NCBI GenBank assembly: GCA_004322135.1
Contig: SCSG01000004.1
Span: 62,001 to 126,000 of the forward strand
Direction of reading: 5' to 3'
DNA from: Burkholderiaceae bacterium
Lineage (GTDB): Bacteria > Pseudomonadota > Gammaproteobacteria > Burkholderiales > Burkholderiaceae_B
Length of the DNA: 64,000 nucleotides
A program made the translations under genes and the position numbers. The notes beneath the pieces were generated by a model, which was not told the origin of the DNA, ran no database searches, and saw only the letters and a list, made by a program, of their open reading frames with translations. Position 1 is the stretch's first letter. The number at the start of each line of letters is the position of its first letter. Shown here one piece after another: positions 39,234 through 49,587 of this stretch.

Positions 39234-40557
39234 TTGGCGGCTCACAACTCTTGGGCAAATCTGTAGCGCTCAGGCGGGAGCAATTCAGACAGGACCTTTT
39301 GGAAGCCAACTCCATACCTCAGATTACAAAAAAATTGGTATTCCGGTCGTTATGCCAACCAACATTGGGGACGGGGACATAGATGTAAATGGCATAGCAC
39401 GCATCGGGCAAAATGATGTAGAACGCCTTGGACAACACAAACTGCAGTTGGACGACATCGTGTTTAGCCGCCGCGGTGACGTAACAAAAAACGCACTCAT
39501 ACGTGCTCACGAGGTTGGTTGGCTTTGTGGAACTGGTTGCTTGAAGGTCAGGCTCGGAACCAATTCGATTGCTGCCCCCAAGTTTGTTTCCTATTACCTG
39601 CGGCTGCCGGGAATTAAAGAGTGGTTAATACGGCACGCGGTGGGTGCAACCATGCCAAACCTCAATACAGGAATTCTGTCGGCCGTACCAATTCGCCTGC
39701 CACCTCTCGGTGTCCAAAATAACATTGCGGATATGCTTGGCTCCCTCGACGACCGCATCACGCTCCTGCGTGAAACCAATTCCACCCTTGAATCCATAGC
39801 CCAGGCCATCTTCAAATCATGGTTCGTCGATTTCGACCCGGTGCATGCGAAGATGGAAGGCCGCGCTCCTGAAGGCATGGATGAAGCCACGGCGGCTTTG
39901 TTTCCAGATGGGTTCGAGGAGTCGGAGTTGGGGTTGGTGCCGAGGGGATGGCGGATTGGTAGTGTAGGTGACCTTGCCACATTAATGAAGGGTTCGGTGA
40001 ACCCCGGACTTCACTCCAAAACCATATTTGAGCACTTCAGTCTTCCCGCCTACGACAACAACCAACAACCCGTGGAAGAGTCGGGGGCTAGCATAAAAAG
40101 TAATAAGACTCCGATACCGGACAACGTTGTACTTCTCTCGAAACTTAACCCACGTATTCCCAGGATTTGGATTCCAATGAGTTGCGGGCCGAATGCGATT
40201 TGTTCAACAGAATTCTTAGTTTTTCAACCAACAGCCTTGGCCGGCAAAGAATTTATCTTTTGCCTTTTTAGTTGCCCTTTATTTATCTCAAAGTTGCAAC
40301 AACTGGTCACAGGGACTTCAAATAGCCATCAACGAATTAAGCCGGACCAAGTATCGGCCATTCGTTGTGTGTTACCGCAACCACGCATTGCAGAAAGATT
40401 CCAATCGCTAGCAAAACCAATATTTGAAAAAACATATGTGAGTAGATTACAGGCCAAAAGTTTAAACGACGTACGCGATGCACTGTTGCCACGCCTAATC
40501 TCCGGCCAGTTACGCATACCAGAAGCAGAGCCCGTGACCGAGGGAATTGGCGCATGA
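39223..40557 (+). CDS. hsdS: Type I restriction-modification system, specificity subunit
   Basis: A 444-residue protein with two target-recognition domains that set the bipartite DNA target. The first covers about residues 1-165. The central conserved spacer includes GSLDDRITLLRETNSTLESI and SWFVDFDPVHAKM. The second is at about 240-400, and the C-terminal conserved helix has SLNDVRDALLPRLISGQL. The stretches coding both recognition domains look more AT-rich than hsdM or hsdR, a sign that they were exchanged. The ATG at 39223 lies inside the hsdM end. Its stop overlaps the next micro-ORF (ATGA). Confidence 0.94.
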   Translation: MSSDWRLTTLGQICSAQAGAIQTGPFGSQLHTSDYKKIGIPVVMPTNIGDGDIDVNGIARIGQNDVERLGQHKLQLDDIVFSRRGDVTKNALIRAHEVGWLCGTGCLKVRLGTNSIAAPKFVSYYLRLPGIKEWLIRHAVGATMPNLNTGILSAVPIRLPPLGVQNNIADMLGSLDDRITLLRETNSTLESIAQAIFKSWFVDFDPVHAKMEGRAPEGMDEATAALFPDGFEESELGLVPRGWRIGSVGDLATLMKGSVNPGLHSKTIFEHFSLPAYDNNQQPVEESGASIKSNKTPIPDNVVLLSKLNPRIPRIWIPMSCGPNAICSTEFLVFQPTALAGKEFIFCLFSCPLFISKLQQLVTGTSNSHQRIKPDQVSAIRCVLPQPRIAERFQSLAKPIFEKTYVSRLQAKSLNDVRDALLPRLISGQLRIPEAEPVTEGIGA

Positions 40558-40733
40558 GTGCAAGCACTTCACCCAATCGGTTCGAAAGCCCTGTCTATTG
40601 GCTGGCTCCTAACGATGAGCGATTTAGCCGACGACTTGCTAACCAAATTTTGCAGCACGTATTTGGGCAGCTGGCTGATGCTCAATTATCTCTATCCCAA
40701 AAAGCAGTGTCCCTATTGGATACTTGCACATGA
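40554..40733 (+). CDS. Small 59-residue ORF coupled between hsdS and hsdR, unknown function
   Basis: An ATG at 40554 overlaps the hsdS stop as ATGA and opens 59 codons. Its own TGA (40731-40733) overlaps the hsdR ATG at 40730, again as ATGA. The product begins [19 protein letters not shown] and is charged in the middle ([12 protein letters not shown]), with amphipathic helix-like content to the end. No known family is recognised. The double overlap suggests ribosomes pass hsdS, this ORF and hsdR in turn, either to make a small partner protein or to set the amount of HsdR. Confidence 0.6.
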   Translation: MSASTSPNRFESPVYWLAPNDERFSRRLANQILQHVFGQLADAQLSLSQKAVSLLDTCT

Positions 40734-43700
40734 CCGAAGACCAACTAGAACAAGAAACGCTGGGCTGGCTGCAAGACGTTGGCTACACGCACCGTTACGG
40801 CCTCGATATCGCCCCGGACGGCACCGACCCGCAGCGCGCTAATTATCGCCAGGCGCTCCTGCCGTTTCGCCTGCGCGAAGCCATCCAGCGCCTGAACCCA
40901 GATATTCCCACCGTCGCCCGCGTGGATGCCTTGCAGCAGGTGATGGAGCTGGGCATTCCGGCCTTGCTGTCCGCTAACCGCGCGTTTCACCAGCTTCTGG
41001 TGGGCGGCGTGCCGGTTCAATATCAGAAAGATGGCGAAACCCGTGGCGACTTCGTCCACCTGGTGGATTGGTCCAACCCATCCAAAAACGAATTCTGGGC
41101 GGTAAATCAGTTCACCATCAAGGGGCCGAATAACACACGCCGCGCAGACATCGTTCTGTTCGTGAACGGCTTGCCGTTGGTATTTATCGAGCTTAAAAAC
41201 CCATCCGATGTCAACGCCGACATCTGGAAGGCATATGACCAGATTCAAACGTACAAAGAGCAGATACCCGACGTATTCCAATACAACGAGGTGCTGGTCA
41301 TCTCCGATGGCACAGACGCCCGCATGGGTTCCTTGTCTGCCGACACCGAGCGCTTCATGCGCTGGCGCACGATTGACGGTGTCCAAGTCGACCCGCTGGG
41401 CGAATTCAACGAACTGGAAACGCTGGTGCGCGGGGTGTTGGCGCCCCAATACCTGTTGGAGTATCTGCGTTACTTTGTACTCTTTGAAGACGACGGCGGC
41501 CTAGTCAAGAAGATTGCCGGCTACCATCAGTTTCACGCGGTGCGCGCCGCCATCGGGCATGTCATTGCCGCCTCCCGGCCCACTAGCCCAAGTGCGCTGC
41601 AGGGCAGGGGGGGCGTCGTCTGGCATACACAAGGTAGCGGCAAAAGCATCACCATGACCTGCTTTGCGGCTCGCGTCATGCAAGAGCCCGCGATGGCTAA
41701 CCCCACCATTGTCGTCATCACCGACCGCAATGACCTGGACGGTCAGCTCTTTGGTGTATTTAGTCTCGCGCAGGACTTGCTGCGCGAACAGCCCATTCAA
41801 GCCGATACCCGGCAAAAGCTTCGGCAGTTGCTCGCCAACCGCCCTTCGGGCGGCATTATCTTTGCCACCATCCAGAAGTTCATGCCTGGCGAAGACGAGG
41901 ACGCCTACCCGATTCTTTCCGAGCGATACAACATTGTGGTCATCGCCGACGAAGCGCACCGCACGCAATACGGATTTGAAGCCAAGCTCAAGCACGTCAA
42001 AAACAAAAGTGCGAATCCGGCCACGGCTTACCACCTGAAGAATGATGCATCGGCAAACCCGGTTGAGACGGTCGATTTCGCAGGCCCAGAGTATATTGAT
42101 CGGTATCAGGCGGGCTATGCCCAACACCTGCGCGATGCTCTGCCGCACGCCACATTTGTGGCGTTTACCGGTACGCCTGTGAGCGGCGCCGACCACGACA
42201 CCCGCGCTGTGTTTGGGGACTATATCCATGTCTACGACATGCAACAGTCCAAGGAGGACGGGGCCACCGTTGCCATCTATTACGAAAGTCGGCTCGCCAA
42301 GCTCAGGCTAAAAGAAGAAGACCTGTCCCTCATTGACGACGAAGTCGATGAGCTGGCCGAAGATGAAGAAGAAAGCACCCAGGCCCACCTGAAATCTCGT
42401 TGGGCGGCTTTGGAAAAGGTGGTTGGCGCGCAGCCGCGCGTGGCCAGTGTCGCCGCAGACCTGGTGGCTCACTTTGAGGAACGCAACAAGGCGCAAGATG
42501 GCAAAGCCATGGTGGTGGCGATGAGCCGCGACATCTGCGCGCACCTGTATAACGAGATTATCAAGCTACGACCACAGTGGCACGACCCGGACCCTGAAAA
42601 AGGCGCCATCAAGGTCATCATGACTGGCTCTGCCTCCGACAAGGTCTTGTTGCGACCGCATATCTATAGCCATCTGGTTAAGAAACGGTTGGAAAAGCGC
42701 TTCAAGGACCCGGCCGACCCATTGTGCATGGTCATTGTGCGCGATATGTGGTTGACCGGCTTTGATGCGCCATGCGTGCATACCATGTACGTGGACAAAC
42801 CCATGAAGGGCCATAACCTGATGCAGGCCATCGCGCGCGTGAATCGCGTGTTCAAGGACAAGCAAGGCGGCTTGGTGGTTGACTACATCGGCATCGGCAA
42901 CGAATTAAAAGCGGCGATGAGGGAATACACGGCGAGCAAAGGCCGGGGCACGCCCACGGTCGATGCCTACGAAGCGCTGGCCGTGTTGATTGAGAAAATC
43001 GACGTGCTGCGCGCCATGCTCCACGGCTTCGATTACTCGGGGTTTGAAACAGGCGGCCACAAGACCCTGGCGGGCGCGGCCAACCACATACTCGGTTTGC
43101 ACTCACCGACGGGCGGCAAGGACGCCAAGCTTGATGGCAAGAAACGCTTCGCCGACGCGGCTTTGGCCATGAGCAAAGCCTTTTCCCTTTGTTGCACCCT
43201 GGATGAAGCCAAGGCTCTGCGCGACGAGGTCGCGTTCCTTCAGGCCGTCAAGGTCATTCTGACCAAGCGCGAAACCACCGCTCAGCGAAAAACAGATGAG
43301 GAGCGAGAAGCCGCCATCCGGCAAATCATCGGCCAGGCGGTCGTGAGCGAGCGCGTTGTCGATATCTTCGATGCCGTGGGCCTGGACAAACCCAATATCG
43401 GACTGCTGGACGATGAGTTTCTGGCTCAAGTGCGAAACCTGCCTGAACGTAATCTGGCCGTGGATCTGCTGGAGCGCCTGCTGGAGGGTGAAATCAAAAG
43501 CCGGTTTGCGAGCAACATCGTCCAGCAAAAGAAGTTTTCTGAAATGCTCGGCAACGTCATCACCCGCTACCAGAACCGCAGTATCGAAACCGCGCAGGTC
43601 ATGGAAGAACTGTGCGAGATGGCCAAAAAGTTTAAAGAAGCGGCCCGCCGCGGCGAGCAGCTAGGGCTTTCCGAGGACGAGGTGCGGTTTTACGACGCCT

Positions 43701-43951
43701 TGGCCAACAACGAATCAGCCGTCAAGGAGCTAACGGACGAGACGTTAAAGAAAATCGCCCAGGAGCTGACTGATAACCTACGCAAGAGCATCACCGTGGA
43801 TTGGTCCAAACGCGAAAGCGTGCGCGCCAGCCTGCGGTTGATGGTAAGACGGATTTTAAGAAAATATAAATATCCGCCGGACATGGAAAAGTCGGCAATA
43901 GAACTTGTGCTACAGCAGGCGGAGGCGCTGGGGGAAGTTTGGAGCGATTAA
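40730..43951 (+). CDS. hsdR: Type I restriction-modification system, restriction/translocase subunit
   Basis: A 1073-residue endonuclease and ATP-driven DNA translocase. The PD-(D/E)xK nuclease domain ends with ELK at 154-156 ([20 protein letters not shown]). The SF2 motor has Walker A QGSGKS ending at residue 306, DEAH from residue 407, and the later motif VAFTGTPVS. The C-terminal helical domain binds HsdM. The ATG at 40730 ([14 protein letters not shown]) is preferred over a TTG two codons upstream because it gives an exact ATGA overlap with the micro-ORF. Confidence 0.96.
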   Translation: MTEDQLEQETLGWLQDVGYTHRYGLDIAPDGTDPQRANYRQALLPFRLREAIQRLNPDIPTVARVDALQQVMELGIPALLSANRAFHQLLVGGVPVQYQKDGETRGDFVHLVDWSNPSKNEFWAVNQFTIKGPNNTRRADIVLFVNGLPLVFIELKNPSDVNADIWKAYDQIQTYKEQIPDVFQYNEVLVISDGTDARMGSLSADTERFMRWRTIDGVQVDPLGEFNELETLVRGVLAPQYLLEYLRYFVLFEDDGGLVKKIAGYHQFHAVRAAIGHVIAASRPTSPSALQGRGGVVWHTQGSGKSITMTCFAARVMQEPAMANPTIVVITDRNDLDGQLFGVFSLAQDLLREQPIQADTRQKLRQLLANRPSGGIIFATIQKFMPGEDEDAYPILSERYNIVVIADEAHRTQYGFEAKLKHVKNKSANPATAYHLKNDASANPVETVDFAGPEYIDRYQAGYAQHLRDALPHATFVAFTGTPVSGADHDTRAVFGDYIHVYDMQQSKEDGATVAIYYESRLAKLRLKEEDLSLIDDEVDELAEDEEESTQAHLKSRWAALEKVVGAQPRVASVAADLVAHFEERNKAQDGKAMVVAMSRDICAHLYNEIIKLRPQWHDPDPEKGAIKVIMTGSASDKVLLRPHIYSHLVKKRLEKRFKDPADPLCMVIVRDMWLTGFDAPCVHTMYVDKPMKGHNLMQAIARVNRVFKDKQGGLVVDYIGIGNELKAAMREYTASKGRGTPTVDAYEALAVLIEKIDVLRAMLHGFDYSGFETGGHKTLAGAANHILGLHSPTGGKDAKLDGKKRFADAALAMSKAFSLCCTLDEAKALRDEVAFLQAVKVILTKRETTAQRKTDEEREAAIRQIIGQAVVSERVVDIFDAVGLDKPNIGLLDDEFLAQVRNLPERNLAVDLLERLLEGEIKSRFASNIVQQKKFSEMLGNVITRYQNRSIETAQVMEELCEMAKKFKEAARRGEQLGLSEDEVRFYDALANNESAVKELTDETLKKIAQELTDNLRKSITVDWSKRESVRASLRLMVRRILRKYKYPPDMEKSAIELVLQQAEALGEVWSD

Positions 43952-44164
43952 CCAGCAGGCTTAATTTATCTTTGGACCCTCAGTGTACAAGCAAACTGAT
44001 GTGATCTGCGCCAAATAAGGCTTGATCTGACGGGCGCCGTCGGCGCCGACAGGCAGAAAACGACCGAGGCTGTGTGAAAACGCGCCAGGTACTTGATACG
44101 AACTAATTAAGGCAACATAAACGACGCGATCTCTTCATATGATTAATCTTCAGGTAGGATTGTT
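43952..44164. other. Gap after hsdR, nothing recognised
   Basis: No gene, strong hairpin or repeat family is recognised in these 213 bases. The last part carries AGGTAGGA, the ribosome site of the following interrupted gene. Confidence 0.5.
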
Positions 44165-44333
44165 ATGACTAATACATCGAAAGGCATGGGTGCGAAACTT
44201 GGGCACGTCAAGCGCCGGCTCAAGGCGGAGGAAACACTCACAGGAAAGCATTTGGAATTGGCACTGAATGTCGTCGGCAATGGCAGCACGGGCAACGAAC
44301 TAATAGACAAAATCGCCAACAAACTCCAGACTA

Positions 44334-45352
44334 GAGCATTTTTGATCTAAGTATGTACATAGAATAGACTATCCCTCATCGCAGCCGATGGAGGTAGTCA
44401 TGCATGCCTATTCGCAAGATCTTCGAGATCGAGTTCTGGGCGCTTTAGAACGTGGCGAAGGCCCTACGGCGATCTCCAGGCGCTATGAAGTGAGTCGGTT
44501 GTGGGTATATCAGGTACGTAAACGGTGGGAAGAGGACGGTCAGCGCCATAGCCGACAGATGGGCGGCTATCGACGCTCACGCATTGCGCATAAGGAAGTA
44601 CAGATTCGGCAGTGGATTGCGGCAACCCCCGATCTGACGCTCATCGAACTCAGTGAACGTCTGGCGCAAGAAGGGATCCAGATCAAGGTGTCGGCGCTCT
44701 GGCATCAGCTCGACAAGTGGGGATTGAGCTTTAAAAAAAACCCTGTACGCCAGCGAGCAGTCGCGCGCGGACGTGCGTCAGGCACGGGCTGAGTGGACCG
44801 ATGAGCAGCCACGCTGGGATTGCCGGCAGCTGGTCTTTCTCGATAAAACGGCAACGGCCACCAACATGACACGACAGCGGGGGCGCTCGCCGCGTGGCCA
44901 GCGTTGCGTGGCCTCGGCCCCCCACGGCCATTGGAAGAGCACGACCTTCATTGCTGGCCTGCGTCACGATGAGATCACCGCCCCGCTGGTGCTGGACGGC
45001 CCGATGAACGGGGCCGCATTCCTCGCCTATATCCAAACGTGTCTGTGCCCCACGCTGCAGCCGAGTGACATCGTGGTGGCTGACAACCTGTCGTGCCACA
45101 AGGTCGAGGGTGTCAGGACAGCCATCGAAGCGGCAGGCGCCACGCTGCGCTACTTGCCGCCGTATTCGCCCGACCTCAATCCGATCGAGAAGATGTTCCC
45201 CAAACTCAAAGCCCTGTTACGTAAAGCGGCTAAACGAACCCTGGACTCCCTGCGGACCGAGATCGGCCGGATTCTGGATCTGTTTACACCCGATGAATGC
45301 TCCAACTACTTCACCTCATGCGGGTATGTAAACAAGTAAATTGAAAACGCTC
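44334..45352 (+). mobile_element. IS630-family insertion sequence, about 1019 bases
   Basis: The element is flanked by TA direct repeats (44332-44333 and 45353-45354), the target duplication of the IS630 family. Its ends are imperfect inverted repeats starting GAGC.TTTT, followed by related TATGTACAT / TGTTTACAT stretches. It carries one transposase gene in two frames. The insertion split a small upstream gene. Confidence 0.85.
44400..45339 (+). CDS. IS630-family transposase, two overlapping frames
   Basis: The first frame (44400-44792) encodes the helix-turn-helix part (HAYSQDLRDRVLGALERGEG). The second (to 45339) encodes the DDE domain, with Asp in VFLDKT, Asp in DNLSCHK and Glu in NPIEKMF, all three catalytic residues kept. 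The join needs a +1 shift near a run of eight A at 44733-44740 (SFKK then TLYASEQSRAD). Slippage at this run during transcription or translation could make the full protein, as several IS630 relatives use frameshifting. A simple inactivating insertion of one A is the alternative. Confidence 0.8.
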
Positions 45353-45544
45353 TAGCCAAAAATTGGACACCTACGAGCTTTATCTTATGCCGAATGTGTT
45401 CTTGCTGCATGCGAAGCTGTCATCCGTCGGTCACCCTCGCTAGCGACCGCTTCTGAGTATCATTTGCAAGACGGCCGCAGAGGGCTCAATGACAGTCCTG
45501 TCCGGCAACTTCGCTCCCATGTTCCTGATAAGGAGGAGAATTGC

Positions 45545-45613
45545 GTGGATTCAGATGATCAGCCGCGCGGTGAGCGCGCCGGTCAAATCAAGACGAGCGC
45601 CAACAGACAATGA
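45545..45613 (+). CDS. 22-codon leader ORF coupled to the DUF4238 gene
   Basis: A near-perfect ribosome site AAGGAGGAG (45530-45538) is followed at normal spacing by GTG at 45545, opening 22 codons that encode a short charged peptide. Its TGA (45611-45613) overlaps the DUF4238 ATG (45610) as ATGA. The DUF4238 gene has no ribosome site of its own, so translation is probably reinitiated from this leader. The peptide shows no known attenuator codon run. Confidence 0.55.
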   Translation: MDSDDQPRGERAGQIKTSANRQ

Positions 45614-46551
45614 CAACGCGGCGGCAGCACTACGTGGCCCAGATGTATCTTAGGGGTTGGTCGACGCCCAGAGGAGAGGCGCGGCAGCTGTGGTCTCTGC
45701 GGCGAGGTTCGGCAAGGCCCTTTCTTACGGACACTAAGAACGTGGCTGTTGAGAAGGACTTCTATCGCCTAACGAAGTCGCTCCCTGGCGACATCGAGTG
45801 GATTCGTTCCCTCGGATTCATCGGGAAGGGTCATGCAGAATTACGCAAGCTCAACGAGGGCTGGATCAATTTGTTCGAGATATTCTGGTCCCTGCAGAAA
45901 CTACGAGATCGATTTCCGGAAGGCGCTGAACTGATCGCAGAGCTTGACCGGCAACTGATCGAGCTCCAAGAGGACTACTACGCCGCGATGGAGAGTTCAG
46001 CGGTTGACAACATGGAAGCGCTACGGGGCGGCGACGTGTCCTTCTTCTTCGATGAGCACCAGGCGGTGGCGTTCAGTTTTTTTCTGATGACGCAGTATTT
46101 TCGGACAAAGAAGATGCAGGACAGCATACGAAAACAGTTCGAGTCCGATGCCGCCGTGGCACGATTCGATCGCACTTGGCCGATACTTCGCGACATCTTT
46201 ACGACCAACACTGCATTTGGCGTTTTTGCAAATCGCGCAAGCGCCCCGCTGCAGGTAGTCACCGCGCCGGCGGACCTGCAGTTCATCACGAGCGATCAGC
46301 CAGTCATCAACACCTACTCCGCCTTCACAGCGGAGACCACACGGATGGAAGATTTCGAGCTTTATTTCCCGGTATCGCCAACCCATGCGGTCATCATTTC
46401 AGATCACGCTGCCTATAAGGACATAAACGGTAAAGAGCTGGATCCCCTCAGAGTCCACTATCTAAATCAAGCGATGGAGCGGGTGGCACATAGCCAGCTA
46501 TATGCATCCACCGAGAGGCAACTACAGGTGTTGGCAAACACCTTCAAGTAA
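45610..46551 (+). CDS. DUF4238 family protein, function unknown
   Basis: A 313-residue protein beginning RRQHYVAQMYLRGWSTP, which matches the HYVPQFYLRxF hallmark of DUF4238. It also has an FITSDQPVI motif at about 235-245 and FPVSPTHAVII, both typical of that family. No signal peptide or membrane span is seen. The biochemical function is not established; members are scattered on mobile regions. It lies between an IS630 element and an IS3 relic, which begins 22 bases after its stop. Confidence 0.8.
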   Translation: MTTRRQHYVAQMYLRGWSTPRGEARQLWSLRRGSARPFLTDTKNVAVEKDFYRLTKSLPGDIEWIRSLGFIGKGHAELRKLNEGWINLFEIFWSLQKLRDRFPEGAELIAELDRQLIELQEDYYAAMESSAVDNMEALRGGDVSFFFDEHQAVAFSFFLMTQYFRTKKMQDSIRKQFESDAAVARFDRTWPILRDIFTTNTAFGVFANRASAPLQVVTAPADLQFITSDQPVINTYSAFTAETTRMEDFELYFPVSPTHAVIISDHAAYKDINGKELDPLRVHYLNQAMERVAHSQLYASTERQLQVLANTFK

Positions 46552-46573
46552 GGCGATCTGGCACCCATCTGAT

Positions 46574-48184
46574 GGAGGTGCGGACGATTTCTTGGACTGA
46601 TTATGCTGCAATTCCCAGATGCTGGCGGTACTCCAAGGGACTCCTGCCGCCGAGCGAGAGCTTGATACGATGCTGGTTGTACCAGCGGATGTATGAGTCC
46701 ACTTCCCGCATGAACTGTTCAAGCGTCGTATCGAGCCAGTTGCGATGGTAGTACATCTCGTTTTTCAACCGTCCGAAGAAGCCCTCGCAGGCCGCATTAT
46801 CCGGCGAGCAACCTTTGCGCGACATGGAGCGGGTGAGCTATGCATCGTGCATGCGCGACAGCCCCCCCAGGCCACCGATAATGAGCACCGCGATCAGAGT
46901 GTACAACCGGTCGGTCGGCGCTATCGGTGATCGTCTCGATGGCGACATCCAACATGGTATTCACAAGGTCAGCATCGGGGCGCGTGCCCACGGACCAACT
47001 GACCACTAACCCATCGAAGCAATCGATCACGGGCGACAGATACACCTTGCCTGCCGGTAGCTGGAACTCGGTAATGTCGGTGAGCCACTTTCTGTTCGGT
47101 GCGCCAGCCTGAAAGTCGCGATTGAGCAGGTTCTGTGGCGCCGCATCCACCTCACCTTGGTAGGAGCTGTACCGGCGCCGCTTCACGGCAGCGACAACGA
47201 GTCGCTCCTGTTCCATCAGGCGTCGCACAACCTTTTCAGAGACGCGAGTGTGCGCCCTGGCCAGTGCCGCATGGATCCGACGGTAGCCATAACAGCTGCG
47301 GTTGGTTTCGAAGAGCCCTCTGACGCTCTGGCGCAGCGGCGCATACCTATCCCCGAGACGCAACTGTGCGCGGTGGTAAAAGTAGGAGCTGGGGGCAAGG
47401 TCAAGGCGGACAAGGAGCCCTGACAATGCGTAGGTCTGTCGCAGGGCATCAACCAACAGTGTCTTTTCCCGATTCGTCAGGAGCCGCAGGTCGATGCCCA
47501 AGTCTTTTTTTAACAGTTCGTTGGCCTTCTTCAACAGGTCGTGCTCGAGTTGCAGGCGCCGGACGTCTTTGCGCAGAGCATCGAGTTCACGCTCCAGCTC
47601 TTCGCGGCTGGCCGTCGCTGGCAAATTATGATGGTGCGTCATGGATGCAGGGGCCTCACGGCCAAGTTGCTCATCCTTCCATTTATACAGCGTCTGTCGG
47701 CTAACGCCTACCTCTTGGGCTACTTCGTCTGCACTCCCGTACCTGGAGCATAAATCAATCACCGCAGCCCGTTTCTGCCGCTCTGATCGTGAGATGGCGG
47801 TCGTAGCTCGACCTATCACGCGGTGCCGGGAAGTGGGATCATATTCATCAATCCACGCCGAGAGCGTCGCTTTACAAGGGTAGCCCAGCGCTTTGCGAGT
47901 CGCCACAGAACAGCGGCCATGGCTCAGATAGTGCTCGACGGCGACACGCTTTTGTTCCTCCGAGTACCACCGCTTGGTGCGCACATAGCCCACAGACAGG
48001 TCGCCACGACATTCAAACTCGCGACACCAGTCCTTGAGCGAATTCTTCGTCGGATAGCCCAACTGACGGATGGTAGCGTTCATGCGTCTGTCGAGCTTGA
48101 TGTACAGCTGCACAGCCCTCATGCGCTCTGCGTACGAATACATGGATGATCTCCTAAGGAGTCCAACTTTTCGTCCGTACCTCC
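46574..48184 (-). mobile_element. IS3-family insertion sequence, inactivated
   Basis: Imperfect terminal inverted repeats bound the element: GGAGGTGCGGACGA from 46574 and GGAGGTACGGACGA read inward from 48184, followed on each side by a TTGGACT match. The length is about 1.6 kb. It carries one transposase gene with two disabling changes. No clear target duplication remains. Its right end touches an istB relic. Confidence 0.8.
46601..48143 (-). pseudogene. IS3-family transposase, frameshift and premature stop
   Basis: The protein starts MYSYAERMRAVQLYIKLDRR with two helix-turn-helix blocks and a coiled coil (LRKDVRRLQLEHDLLKKANE), then an integrase core. Asp in KWLTDITEF and Asp in VVHSDRGAHYRWPG are present in the first frame. 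A run of seven G (46862-46868 on the minus strand) then shifts the frame. In the correct frame an amber codon lies at 46838-46840. The remainder resumes as SMSRKGCSPDNAACEGFF with the catalytic Glu. One extra G plus one stop codon explain the decay. Confidence 0.85.
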
Positions 48185-48650
<466 letters not shown>

Positions 48651-48847
48651 GGATCTCTACTCCCGGACGGCTGTAGACTGTCGCTGCCCGACCCGTTGTG
48701 CAGGTTGACCGACGTTTCGCGAACAACCGCAGTGAGGCGCCTGCCAGGATGGCAGTAAAACGATGACATTCAATCGCAAGGTCGCATCGAGTGTCAGCGA
48801 ACACTAGCCCTGACTATGAGGTTGAGAGCTTTGGTAGACGTGGCTCA
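48651..48847. other. Gap, nothing recognised
   Basis: These 197 bases between the integrase relic and the PIN gene contain no gene or clear hairpin that I can identify. Confidence 0.4.
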
Positions 48848-49258
48848 TCATTCAAGCACTCTGATCGAGTGCATCGGAACAGCGCTGACGCGGTACATAG
48901 GCTTAGTGGGTTTTTCGCCCCCGACGAACTCATCGACACGTGCTTCTACCGCATGGGCCACGTGGATGGCGTCCATGGCGGCTATGCCGTGGGTCTTCGC
49001 CAGTTCAAACGCCTTATAGAGGACAGCGTAATTCCACGTCAATTTCTCCGCCGCGTCGAACACGGTCTTGTAAAACTCTACTTCCTCGACGTTGTTGTGG
49101 TAGCACGCCATGGGTAGCGCTTCCAACTGCACGGCATCGCTCACGACCAGCTTTCGCGCCGGATCGTCAATCACTGCCATGGCCCGCTTGGCTAGTTCTG
49201 GTTCGCCCCTAAATGCCGCTATCAGGACACAAGTGTCAATATAGGTACGCTTAGGCAT
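48848..49258 (-). CDS. PIN-domain ribonuclease toxin
   Basis: A 136-residue PIN-domain protein, typical of VapC-like toxins that cleave RNA. The acidic site is visible as Asp8 in TYIDTCVLI, Glu46 in DAVQLEALPM, Asp96 in AAMDAIHVAHAV and Asp109/Glu110. The start overlaps the end of the upstream antitoxin-like gene by 8 bases, so the two are translated together. It is the last gene of a three-gene minus-strand operon with a TIGR04255-type protein. Confidence 0.85.
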   Translation of the reverse strand: MPKRTYIDTCVLIAAFRGEPELAKRAMAVIDDPARKLVVSDAVQLEALPMACYHNNVEEVEFYKTVFDAAEKLTWNYAVLYKAFELAKTHGIAAMDAIHVAHAVEARVDEFVGGEKPTKPMYRVSAVPMHSIRVLE

Positions 49259-49586
49259 CACTCAGATCACCACGGCGCACACGCATTTCCTCATCCAGCG
49301 CGTCGGCCGATAGTAGTTTCCCTCCGCGGTTCAAGTACGACGCACGCAACGCAAGAAGACGTTTACCGAGAGCCGTCCGCGGGTAGTATGCAATTGTGGA
49401 CTCTTCGGCAGAAGAGCCCACCCCCGTGCCGACAGTTAGAGAATTGCCAGGGTCATACGAATAGGCCAGCGGGCCGATCTCAGGCCTCATCCAGGCCGGC
49501 GGTGCGACGGCCAGTTCGCGCAGCACGATAGTCAATGCAGCACCCTGCATCGGCAGGGGTGGCACGTCCAGTGAAATCGCAGACAT
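49251..49586 (-). CDS. Probable antitoxin of the PIN toxin
   Basis: A 111-residue protein. The C-terminal 40 residues (LGKRLLALRASYLNRGGKLL, then ADALDEEMRVRRG) look like the short antitoxins encoded next to PIN toxins. The N-terminal 70 residues are an extra part of unknown fold. The ATG at 49586 follows the upstream TIGR04255 stop by a single base, and its stop overlaps the PIN start. Adjacent order and overlap are the main support for the antitoxin call. Confidence 0.65.
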   Translation of the reverse strand: MSAISLDVPPLPMQGAALTIVLRELAVAPPAWMRPEIGPLAYSYDPGNSLTVGTGVGSSAEESTIAYYPRTALGKRLLALRASYLNRGGKLLSADALDEEMRVRRGDLSDA

Positions 49587-49587
49587 A

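Larger units (their letters stand above)
44165..45443 (+). pseudogene. Small gene interrupted by an IS630-family element (85 codons when restored)
   Basis: The left part runs from ATG 44165 for 56 codons to the TA at 44332-44333. The right part begins after the TA at 45353-45354. Removing the element and one TA joins the frame exactly, giving 85 codons that end at TAG 45441-45443. The restored joint reads NKLQT-SQKLDTYELYLMPN. An AGGTAGGA ribosome site precedes the start. The restored protein is hydrophilic with a short hydrophobic patch (VFLLHAKL). No family is recognised. In its present form only a truncated product ending in element sequence can be made. Confidence 0.75.

Noticed and set aside
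44036-44054. A 19-base match between the gap after hsdR and gltB (3524-3542)
   Set aside because: The shared sequence is GC-rich and nearly palindromic, has no flanking similarity and no repeat structure; chance in GC-rich DNA is the simplest explanation.
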